Shown: piece after piece, positions 27,970 to 38,960 of the stretch | How positions within the stretch are numbered: the first letter of the stretch is position 1 | How the letters are laid out: every line of letters begins with the position of its first letter | From: Blasia pusilla | Lineage: Eukaryota; Marchantiophyta; Marchantiopsida; Blasiales | Assembly (NCBI GenBank): GCA_050084515.1 | Contig: CM114273.1 | Coordinates: forward strand, 10,664,001 to 10,728,000 | Direction of reading: 5' to 3' | DNA: 64,000 nucleotides | The notes under the pieces: generated by a model | The model's input: only the letters and a program-made list of their open reading frames with translations | What the model was told of the DNA's origin: nothing | The model's database searches: none | Program-made: the position numbers and the translations under genes

Positions 27970-29230
27970 GTAATACGATGAATCTAACAAATCGCATTGT
28001 TGGGGTTGGGACCATGCACGAATATCCGTTTCGATTCACGACGGATAATTATTACGGCCGCAAGGGAGCTTCGAGTCGCGCTTTGGATGATGGAAAAGAA
28101 CCGACGGCATTGCCTTTGTCCATTTGCGTTGTCGATGATGAAGCGGATGCGATTCCAGTTTCTAAAGTACTTGTGAGGGGAGGAATTCCAATAAGCTGTC
28201 AGTCGTACTTCCACAGATGAATAACTACGGAGCCCCTCTCGTATCGTTCTCTTTTTTCTTTTTTCTTGTCATGAACTCCTGGAGTTGCTTCCATCCCCAT
28301 CAACGTATTCCGTCGTCGCCCCTCCGCCCGCCCCAAGCCCTCGGCAGAGGAGAATCGTAGGAGAATGTGAGCGGGAGAATCGACAAGCCCTGAGGTTTGT
28401 CGATTTTCGACAAAAGCACTAGCGGTAATGCTCGTGCCAAGTGCGGTGGCCACATGCATGAATCAGCATCTGTTGCCACAATTCTCTGTGACTCTGACGG
28501 GGAGAGACACACAGAGAGGGGAGAGAGAGAGAAAATCGACGGTTTCGTCGCACGCACGCAAGCGAGCTATCGAAAGGAGCGCACTTGGAAACCGATTCCT
28601 CCATTGTTGAGTCTGTTATTCATAGCGACGCTCTCGGAGAAATACACATGCTGTCATTTATCTCCAGTCGTCAGAGACCGATCATCGTTTCGCCTCCGTG
28701 CCCGCTCCAATCCGCAGAACGAACCGGCTGTCGATCTGCGGATGACTCCTGGGAAACCGAATCTCTTAAACTCGTTCCCAACCCGTGTCGAGCTCTCTCG
28801 CCTGCCATCTCAGTTCGAGAAAACATCGCGCAAATGGCCATGAAATCTCCCAAAGTCGGTGAATGCTAGACACTCGGAGTGGCTCGCGACTCTACAGGAG
28901 AAGGTACGGACAACCCGTGCGCGCGATGAAATCATGAGGAGCGGATGATCCAGCCGAGGAATCCGGGGACGGGCTTGATTCTTGAAGTTTGATGAAGGAA
29001 TCGGTAATGTCAAACTCTGTGTTTCGTTCGTGGCTGACGAATCCAAAGTTACGACAATAGCAGTACGCTGGTCGCTGAGTAGTAAGTACAAGCCGCATGA
29101 CGACCAACTCTGGCGTCTCAAAGCTGCAAACGAAAGCCCGTGCACGTGTTCTTCTTTTATTTATTACAGTCTCTATACATACCGACCTCATTTGGGTTTC
29201 ATCGTTGCTCCACGTCACAAGTATTTTGTC
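27970..29230. other. GC- and CpG-rich island, unassigned
   Basis: This 1.2-kb stretch is clearly richer in GC and CpG than its AT-rich surroundings and has several overlapping open frames on both strands (for example 28397-28843 plus and 28892-29218 minus). None carries a domain I recognise. Such composition can mark a promoter and first exon, a gene fragment captured by a transposon, or a pseudogene. It lies between two Helitron family 2 5'-end-like sequences (27555 and 29317). Confidence 0.4.
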
Positions 29231-29316
29231 AAATTTTAAAATTTCAGTGATATCTCATTCCTTCGTATTCCTCTCATGTCTATATTTCTCCCAGCAAATA
29301 TTTCACCGAAAACCAT

Positions 29317-29667
29317 ATGTATACTATAATGGGAGAGTGCCCTTATAAGAGGTGTCACGTTTCCTTTTGACATGTGTTTTTCTGGACCAGTAAATTTTTT
29401 TAGCTTAATTCATTATTCCATGGGTTACAATGCTCTCCTCTTGAGTTTGAAATCGGCTACGGTTTTTCACCCATGCCGAGCACGAGCACCGTCGAGAAAC
29501 GAATGTAACCATTTATGATACCTGAAGATGTAATTTAAATCGGTGTAATTTTAATAATACATTGTTACCCCAATATAATTTAATATATGTGGGAATAGAT
29601 GACAAGCTGGTGTTGGCTCCAAATTGCCATACCTTTGAACTAAGCACCGCGAGATGGGTGTCTCTAA
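29317..29667 (+). mobile_element. short Helitron, family 2 (probable)
   Basis: A 5'-like block (TATACTATAATGG, then GAGAGTGCCCTTAT and TTTTGACATGTG) matches the family 2 ends. About 350 bp downstream, CACCGCGAGATGGGTG forms a weak hairpin followed by TCTCTAA and T, a possible CTRR terminus. The initial TC is not preserved, so both ends are degraded. Confidence 0.4.
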
Positions 29668-32219
29668 TAATAATAGATATAATATTTTGGTTGACCCCTC
29701 TTCAACCAAAAGAAGAGTGAAAGTAATCCGGGCTTAATTTGGTGGATATGATATTGAAACCCCTCGTCACACTCAATGGGTTAAATTACTATATGAAGAA
29801 TTTGAAGAAAGAGATATTCATTTCTTATCTAAGTGAATATGGGCGAATAATTTCTTGATTTGCATTCTCTTCTTTTATTTATATGGTAGAGCAACAAGAA
29901 AATCTTTTGATATTATGGGCGGAATTTTTTTTAAACATCGAGAAGAAGGAGTTTAATTTTTTAAACCATGACTGATGGGTTAAGGAGATGACGATAATGA
30001 GTTAAGGTGGTTTAACTATGTTTATTTGTTTTTGCTATTAGCTCTTTACTCTTTATCATACTATTTAAATCCCTTCCGTGCTAAGAACCCGTGTGCGGTC
30101 CTTTGAGAGGGGTGGGAGGAGACAAATTAACAAACACGTGTGGTGGGTAGGACACGTGAACAATTTAGATGGTGAGAAAAAAACAACGAGAACTTGTAGG
30201 GGTTGCAATCCAGAAACTCTTAGAAGTCCCTAAGGAATGCCTTCATGTTACGAAAATTTTATATTTCCCATAAAATGTATATAATATGAAAGGATGGACC
30301 AAGAATAGCTTTGAATGGGATCTCATGCCGATTTCACAAGACCAAGCACAAGACCTTGGTATCATGCATCCTTTTGTCTTTAATCAAGTCAACCATTATA
30401 TCTATAGCATAAATTTTATGTTTCAACACTTGGGTTGTATAATACATAATAAAACTTATGATACTTGGAAAAATGAGATAAATTTATTTTTGGCCTCAAT
30501 ATAAAATAGTTTTCTTAAAATCCTACTCAATTTGAATCCATGTCTATTAAGGTAGTGTCCAAGATCAACAATTTTGGATTGTAATTTTCTATATTAATAA
30601 GGTTACACAATGCTTGCCCATAACATGTGTGGGCCACTTTTGAATGTTGTGGTGATGGGGAGTCTAGAGTCATATTTCTTTAAACGAAGATTTAGTATTG
30701 AAGTCCAAAATAAGATTTGTTCTTCTTTAAGAGGATAATTGTTTTTTAATTTTCTTTGAAAAATTTAGATTATTATTTGAATTCCATGTGCGTTGATTGG
30801 ATAACGATTCATGGTATGATAAGACTTCTCCCTTTAAGTTATGGAGAGTGACTTAGTGAGTAGGTGACTTCTCCCTAATTCAGAATTATTCATTTTATGG
30901 TGCAAACGGGAATCAAAGGTAGAAACTTGTTGAATATCTTGTCTCTTATTGGAATCTTAATAATATGAAGGCAAACCTCTTGGATGGAAACTCGGGCTTG
31001 ACTTTCCATGTGCCACCACAACAATGTTTAACTATGAGGCAATTTGAGGTGAATTCGGATGGATAAAACTGGAAAATATATGACCTCTACGCTTAGACCA
31101 AATTGAGTAGGATTATCCCTACTAGGACTAGTCATTTTGGGCAACATTGTGGGCACATGGGAATGAGTTTGAGTCCCATAATCTTGGGGACCCGGAGCAT
31201 GGATGGAAATAGGGCCTCAATTTTGAGAGAGGCTGGTCTTTCCAATAAACCACCTCTTCACTACTCTACTTTCATGACCAAACTCGACCCCCTCTCGAGA
31301 CGGGGGTTTGCTTCATCACCGTTGAGGGCACGTAAGAGGCAACTTCAGGTTGCCTTCAGAGCGATGGGGTTGTTGATGTTACATCCCACCATAGACCCCG
31401 CCCTCCCCCCTTGGCTTGTTGTGGCCTTCACGTACTCGACTCTTTGAGTCCCCCCTTTTTTGTATTCGGATGGGTTTTCCATCACCCGCTTTTTCTCGGT
31501 GGAAATGAGTAGCCCTATTAGGGCGTGTGACTTGGGGTCACTCTTGAAGGGGGACGTCCATATGAGGAGTTGTCCGTAGCTCTCACTTAATATGGGTAGC
31601 TCACAAAGTTAGGCAAGTAATCTTGAATAGTCCCGTGTCGATGTCCTCAACTTGCTACACTACTACACGACCACATAGATCCTTCAGACGTCTTGTGAAG
31701 GCAAGACAGGCACCTCGAGAGCCACCCGAATGTCGGAGAAAAATTTTGATCGCAATTGAAGCCTACGACCACTCACGGGGCCTGCTTTGACTCGCCCTAA
31801 TATGGACAAAATGTTTTGGGAACCCTAGATGCAACCTGAAATGAACCGAGGGTTACCCTTAACTTAATCTCATGAACCCAATTATTTTTTTGTTTCTTTT
31901 ACTCGGTGAGTTTCCGAGAACAAGCCCATCCGATATACGTAGTTAGGCCGCACTTGTTGGTCAGCGTGATTTTAATTTTTTAAATTTTAACTCGGAATAG
32001 CATATTGGTGTGACGCGGTAGCCATGAAGTATCATCACATGAACAAAGAAGTCACCGTCTAGTTCCACTTCGCCGTGCGGATTTACCGACCGGGGAGTTT
32101 TTTCCCCGGTATCAGCGAGTACCCGGTATTCATATCGGAAGACGGTAATATCATCAGTTTTCTCAGTTCCGGTCCGCGAACACCGAACACGAGACACCGA
32201 CTACGACTCGTTTTTTTCC
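29668..32219. other. intergenic, no gene recognised
   Basis: AT-rich to about 31.0 kb, then more GC-rich. A plus frame at 31103-31447 and a minus frame at 31961-32197 have no recognisable motif. Confidence 0.45.
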
Positions 32220-35100
32220 TGTTTTATTTTTAATCGGCGATTCAGAAAGAGAAACGGAAAGATTCCGTACAGGGGCGCTGCCGACGTGCGCGTGCGCAGA
32301 GACGCCCAGGCAATGAATCATGAAAGTTTCAGTGTCCCCGGACTCCCCCCTTAGCAGGCACCAACGCTAACTAATGAGGCGGGGATGGCTTACCGGAGTG
32401 CTGTAGCATGGTGACTCTCCGGTAAGACCGTGAAGACTCGGCTGCCCCGTCACGATCTACGGCGGTCCACGTCAGGCAGGCAACCGTTAAAGGGGCCCCA
32501 GAGTCGAGCTGCCGCAGGACAGAGCGAGATGCGTGGCACAAGTTTCTGTGTGAGTTGTAAGTCGACACGTGTCTCTGGAGATCGGATTATTCCGTTTCAC
32601 CGGCAGGAGTATCCGACCCTCGCTGAAATGTCGCACGTCGGGGTATGTTAGGACTTCGGGGTTGGAGAGTACCTACTACCACGTTCCTTCCCCTTCCGTG
32701 TGGGCCCCTTCTTCTGGACTCCGCCCCCAACCTTCACTTTTGCACTGTTCCTTCCAGTAAGGACAGTGCCACTCCTGAGCGGTCCTGGCTTTCCACGCCC
32801 GGGGGACGCCCGACCTCGAAGTCGGACGGACGGACGGAGTCGGACCGTTTTGGTCCTCCCTGGCTTCAATGCGCCACAGTATTTATTCATTCATTCGTTC
32901 ATTTCGCAGGCTGTGAAGGATAAAGTGTACACTTATAAATAATAACTATTTGTTTGCTCCCGGTGTTTTGGGCCTCTGGCCCAAGAAATGCGCCCGCTTT
33001 ATATGAATGGATTTATGCCCGTGGCTTTCTAAGGAGAGCGAGCGAGCTAGCTCTGTGACACAGACGAGTTACGGTACCCAGTACTGTACTGTACTCTGGG
33101 CTGAGCTGCGCTGGGCTGGGCTGGGCTGGGCTGGGTGGGCTAGGGTCCTCTCTGGTCTTCACTTTCCGTCTATCTTCCGCTTTACTCTTCTGTGTTGAGG
33201 CTATGAGGGAGCGCGCGCTAGTAGCCGTCCTTCCAGGAGTTCAGGGACGAGCCAGGACCTGTATATACGTTATGAGTGCTTGAGCCTTGAAGTTAGAAAC
33301 ACACACACGCCCGCACACACATTTTTCTCAGAGGCGCCTTTTTTTTGACGGGAGTTGACAGACAATCGGAACTCTCGGTGGAAACCCGCAGTGTGTGTGT
33401 GTGTGTGTTTTGGCGTTCGTGTTCGGGGGTGATATGGCTGCTGGTTTTGTTGGTGGTAGAAGAGTGTTGCGCTTTCAGCCTTCCAATTTCTGGAGTGTGT
33501 CGCAGTCCTCCCACTTCTCCTTCTGTTGTTAATAATCTCACGTTCTTACTCATCCTCCGCTTTTTCTTTAGCGTGTCGAAATAGCTCTCAGGTCTACCCG
33601 ACTGCTGCCCGCCCACCTTCGCGCACTCGAGCCTGCTTTTCTTCCTACTGCTTCTTCTAATCACCACTGCCACTTCCCTCCCCTGTGTATATCAGTCTCC
33701 CCTGTGTCCGCGTCAGTTTCTGCTTCCGCTGTCCGGAGCCTGTCATCTCAATTGGCTGCTCGGTTGGAGGTGGGATTTCTTCCGGTGCAGCCTGTGTGCA
33801 TTGTTGTCCAGATATTTGTATTGTACAGTTTTCGCGAAAGAGCAGGTATAGTGGAACATGTAGATCGGCTTTCGGTGCTGGATACCGCAGTCCGCTTTTG
33901 AACGATTCATTGGGCGGGACGGTGGACTCAGGAAGGACGTGAATTGCGGAATAACTTCAGTTTTCATTCGAAAGACAGGTTGGACTCGGACTTCATTTTA
34001 CTCGGAGGAATGCATTTCTCTAGTTTACGGTTTTATGTTTTTTCGTCCCGACGAGTAAGATTTGGTATCTCAAGTCAATCACACGCCACGGCTTGTTCCC
34101 TCGGGCGTTGCCGTCGATGGGGTCCTCCTCGAAGCCGAGAGCGTTGCCGGTGTTTATGCAAACATGTTCCCTCGTCGCACAGATCCGGGTTATTGAGAAT
34201 CGCCATCCTGCTCGCGTTTTTTTGATGCCCATCGATTGTTCGCAATCGACTGAGCTCACATATCCAATCGATTTTTCTGCAGAGCTTTTCCCTTTCTTTC
34301 CGTCGCTGGCCGATGTATACACAATGCTTTTCTGGCCGCTCCAGGTTTGACCACTCAGTCGTCTTGTAGAGGGACGATGTCAAGTGTCTTGGCAACGCCA
34401 TTAAAGATTCGTGCTACACAAGGGGTATCTCAGGCTCTCGTCGCCAGTCGAGGCATATCGTCCATTGGCTTTTGACAATGAGGGTGGCTGCAGCCGCACA
34501 TCACGTGCATCTGTGCGCGAAGGAAGGAAAGTGAACAGGATTGAAGTGGACTCGAATGCGATTGGTGGTAGAGGGAGATTTCAGACGAGTTAGAACGCGA
34601 CAGCATCGAATCGGGAAGAAAAACTGTTTCGAAATTATCTTACACACATCTGATTCAGCCTCACTTTCCCACCCCTGTAGATGAAGTTTCTACTTAGGGG
34701 GACGCCCGGAGCCTTTTTTGCTCCCGTGAGATTCTCCTCTCCCCCGCCTGAGATTTTCCAGGCAAGTCGCAATGAAAACGAGTCCGAGGTGCCATGGCTC
34801 CGCGCCTGACGCGATCGCATGCCGAAGCGAGGGTTGGAAGGCACGCGTAGTCTTCGAAGACCAGAGAGAAGTGTTGCGTTGGTTTATCGAAGTTTTGCGA
34901 CAGTTTTTGTATGTAGATTTGTGCCTCGGAGACGTCGGTCTGGAGTCTGAAACGCCCAAATTTCTCGCTTTTTTTCGTTGGGTCGAAACGTCTGCACCCA
35001 CATCGAGAGGAAGAAATCGTCAGATGTCAGTGTCCATCGTTGCCTACAGTCATCGCGCGGCTCTAACAGGCTCCTGTTTTGGTTTTCTTGTGACAAACAG
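32220..35100 (+). promoter_or_regulatory. GC-rich upstream/5' leader region of the NAC gene
   Basis: Base composition changes sharply at about 32.2 kb and stays GC-rich through the NAC gene. Features seen: a 10-bp inverted repeat CTTACCGGAG (32389-32398 with 32417-32426), GGAC repeats at about 32823-32838, a TATA-like TTATAAATA at about 32933, five perfect CTGGG units at 33111-33135, and CA and GT runs near 33300 and 33392. A CAG directly before the NAC start ATG looks like an intron acceptor, so part of this region may be 5'-UTR exon and intron. The transcription start cannot be fixed from sequence alone. Confidence 0.4.
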
Positions 35101-37320
35101 ATGACCACACATTTCAGCACGAGCAGCGGTGCAGTGACTGCGGGCCAGATGACGTCTGGACCCATTAGTGCAAGCAGCAAACTGCCTTGGGGGTGGCATT
35201 TTCGCCCGACTCCCGCTGAGTTGATAACAAATCTCAGTAAAAAGGTGAAGCGCCAGAGGCAGGACAGGAGCAGATTCGAGCCTGAAGACATCTGCGATGT
35301 TGCTGAGACCGATGTTCTCCGGGAAATCGATTTATCCCAAGTCGAGCCTTGGGAAATCAAAGGTACGCTAGCTCAGTGGCCCATCCCGACCATCTGGTTA
35401 GCTTAGCTTTCATCTTCACGTTATTCCTTTCCGTATTGTACACGGGTGTAGTAGCTAGTGTTGCTGTTTGGACGTCCTCCCTCAAACCTACTCATCCCAG
35501 TTCAACATGATATGATAACTTCTTGTACTCGATCCAAGATTTTTCAGGAATGAGAGGGAATGATCATTCTTGTACGTCTGCCACATGGGCCACCCTTCTG
35601 TCAGCCAACTTTTCATTGCCGTCTCTCTTCACTCTCGCTCGCTCCATCTACCATCGAGTTCTGACACAAGGTCCTCTCCCCGTTTCACTCTCCCCTTCAC
35701 AGTGTGGGGGACCGCCTCCCTCCAGGGCAGGGGCGTCCCCCACTACTTAGGGCATGGATGGTCCCTGTTCGAGAGGTCAAGAATTTTGGATTAAAAACCA
35801 TATCTCGTCAGTGCGATGTCAATATTACATCCCTGGAAGGGGTGCCATAGGCCAGTTAGACTAAAAATCATTTCTTTTCTTTCCTCGGACGACAGATGTT
35901 ACTCAGTCACCGAATACCCGAATCACGAAAGAAATAAATAGCTCCTTTGTGACCCAGGGTATCAAAGTCGCACCACCAAGAACTCCAGGAGCTCCCAGAA
36001 CTAGAAAGCGCTTTTTGGGCCAATTTCTCCGAGGTGAGCTGCAGGAGAAAGGGAGCCCAGTTTACCAGATAAATTGTATTTGATCCCAGAAGACGGAACC
36101 AGCCACGCCATGCATGTGTTTGGATGTCTGGTTGTTTTCTCCGAGAGATAGAAAAGCACATCAAGCATCCTGTCGCCTGAAGCGTTGAAGATATGAGCAG
36201 AGTTCCTTGCTGAGAAAGGAGGCTGTGGGTAGGGACGATGTGTCCATTGTCCGTTCAGGGAAAACTCGGTACCGGTAGGGCCAGTGTCAATGACCGACTC
36301 GTCTCCACTGTGCAGATATCCCAGAGACTTGCAGCATCAGAGCGACTCATGCCGATGAGCTCAACCAGTACTTCTACACCCAAAAGGAGCAGAAGTACCG
36401 CCACGGCAAGCGCTCGAACAGGGCTACGAGAAGGGGTTTCTGGAAAGCGACTGGCCGCGACAAGCCGATCTACGGAAAGATAGGTCAGAGGGAGCGCCTG
36501 AAGAGAATTATAGGGTACCGTAAAGCGTTGGTCTTTTACGAAGGCCGAGCTCCCAATGGCAACAAAACCGACTGGATTCTGCACGAATACCGGCTCGAGA
36601 CCGATCCGGACTCAGCTGTTCGGGTAATTCTCTCGACACACGTTTTCGACTCTTCGTAAGAACACTCCAACTGATGTCGTTGCATTTACAAACTCTGCCC
36701 ATCTCAGCTTCGCATGTGTATGTGTAATTGCCAAGAGTGTGAAGACGCGTGACGGCGACATGTGCACGTCCGAACTCCTGTCTCAAGAACTCTGGTTTTT
36801 TTTTGTGATGCAGGACGAGCAGTGGGTAGCGTGCCATATGTTCATCAAAGAGCGGAACATCCCACCCCGCGACATCCCACAGGTGTCGGATTTACCAGAG
36901 GTCCAAGATTGGCCAGAGCTGCCTCCACTCACCGTGAAGGAAGAGCCGGCTTTTCTAGCCTATTCGGACCATCGCAACATTCCGCACTGCCCTCAAGAGC
37001 TCAGTTACCTGCCGCCATGCGTCAGGGATGACATGAGCCTTCCTTCCCTCGAGGAGGATGACCAGAACTTTACGGTCCACCGGGAAGCGCCGGCGGATGC
37101 TGTCGCACCGCCGCCTCGACCAGAAACAGGGAGGCTGCCGACCTTCGACGGGGAGCGGCTGATCGCTGAACTGTTGTACAGTTATGCTGAAAATCCACAA
37201 CAATCCATTTGGGCGAATCTAGAGGGGTCAGGAATATCGGACAGTCTTTGGAACCCGAACGAGCTATTAATCATCGGTGATAAGGACATTTCAGGTCTTA
37301 GAGCTTCGCTTAACTTGTAG
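35101..37320 (+). CDS. NAC-domain transcription factor (divergent), three coding exons
   Basis: This encodes a plant-specific NAC DNA-binding transcription factor, presumably nuclear. Coding exons are 35101-35362, 36316-36623 and 36814-37320, with GT-AG introns in phase 1 and phase 0, giving 358 residues. The NAC subdomains are in order: A at residues 28-46 (LPWGWHFRPTPAELI for the usual LPPGFRFHPT), B ending EPWEIKDIP (about 80-90), C at 106-140 (FYTQKEQKYRHG then NRATRRGFWKATGRDKPI), D at 154-181 (ALVFYEGRAPNGNKTDW, HEYRL) and E at 191-202 (WVACHMFIKE). The introns sit after B and after D, where NAC genes usually have them. The C-terminal half (203-358) is acidic and Pro-rich, fitting a transcriptional regulatory region. 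The start is the first in-frame ATG after a likely acceptor. Odd points are Trp30/Trp32, Pro38 in place of the usual Asp, and a basic Arg-rich insert before D. The family call is firm; the subfamily is not. Confidence 0.93.
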
Positions 37321-38960
37321 TGAAACTAGATAACATACTATTTCAAGACACTTTCAACCCAAATTTGGCTACACAAAGTCTGTGAAGTAGGACCCAATGA
37401 CTCATGCAGGAGGGACACTTACTCGTATATCCATAACGATTCAAATTCTTCCGAAAGTTGTAAAAATTGTAAACTACTCTGAAGAAGAAGTACTCTCATA
37501 TTCTTATTGGTTCCAAGTGACCACATCAATTCAACCGGAAGGATCGATTACATCCGTTATGTATTGTATTAGGCAATTCTAGAGACGCAGCGATTGGATT
37601 GGGGTTCCAAGATCATACGGAGTCTAGCAACCTCCGATTTCTTGTGGCTGATTGACATCCCCCATCACGTCCTCGAAGACTCTGCGCAACCGTTCCGCCT
37701 GTCCATTCATCCGCACTGTTAAGACAAATTCATGGAGTACACCATTTTTTGACACAAGTGGCAAATCTCATTTCTGAGTGCCGAGTCAGGAAACAAATCC
37801 AAACCACGCACCATTTCAACACACTCAACGAAACACGAGTCCTGGCGTACGGCACCAGGGGACGAGCATGATTATACATACGGACCTAAGAAACTCCAAG
37901 AGATGATACAACCACTGAAAACAGTCCATCGTGGGATTACGTATTAGAAATGTTACAACATAAACGGGCCACTCTCTGGGACAGACATAGAATGGCGCTG
38001 ATTTCGAATCAAGGATTTATCGTTGAGAGGAAAGCATCGTCCTACACGAGTTGACTACCGGGACGCCTTATCGATCTTCTCCACACGCTCGTGTACTCCT
38101 AAATGCCATGTTCGGGCTCATTACGAGTGCCGAAAACCTTCTGGATAATGAAAAAATAGTTCCAAATATGAATAAGAGACCTGTTCGGAAAAGACATGAG
38201 AGAACATTTCATCAAGAGGTGATTCTCTCACCTGGATACGAGCGTACAGGTACCCGGCATCGTTTTATTTACCCCGGACTCGCATGTCTGTTCCGGAGTT
38301 GAACTATACTTGATGCAGAGACACTGAATGTGTGAATTTCCGTTTCAGGGAGTTCAGGATCTTTACCTTCATATTTAATAAGTCCAGAGTATTAACTAAT
38401 TGACATCGAGAGGAAATCAATGTTTCCACGCGATGCAGAGTTCGGCTGGCACTCGAGATGAAAACCACCTTCAAATTCGTTCCGTGTCTATGAGAATCGA
38501 ATTAAGCAATCAGCTAGCATGTGTGGAGTTGAGTCACTTACCGCCACGCCTTGAAACATTTCACTTATGGGTATCGCAACTTGAAACGACGTTAGTTGTT
38601 TTCGAATCATACAAAATGACTTGAGGAACTTTTATGAGTAGTAGTGTAAGTGCGACACTTAGACAACAACTGGATGAATAAATGTCAAATGCTGTTTCAA
38701 GGTCTTATTTTGCGTAACGAACTTTTCAGCTTTCAATTCAGGAATAGTGTTAAATAAACTACGGTATATTAGCGTTTAGAGTTAGTTGGATTTGAACCTA
38801 CTTTTATTTATTCTTGGGCAATTAATAAATCCCCCTCATCTGGATCCATCTTATCCCTCTCGTCAGTACGGTCATTTTTTTTCCATGATAGTTTCTGTGT
38901 GCAGAGTCCTGGAAGAATCCTGTAGACGAGTGTCCTGGGTTCTCTTGTTTAAACATCTTT
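37321..38960. other. intergenic space between two convergent genes
   Basis: This should contain the 3' UTRs of both the NAC gene (plus) and the coiled-coil gene (minus). AATAAA occurs on the plus strand at about 38676 and 38752, and TTTATT (AATAAA on the minus strand) at about 38806. The short frames here have no family signature. Confidence 0.5.

Noticed and set aside
28397-28843. 148-codon plus frame in the GC-rich island
   Set aside because: Competing frames of similar length exist on both strands and no domain is recognisable, so only the island is reported.
31103-31447. 114-codon plus frame
   Set aside because: No motif, splice context or repeat relation was found.
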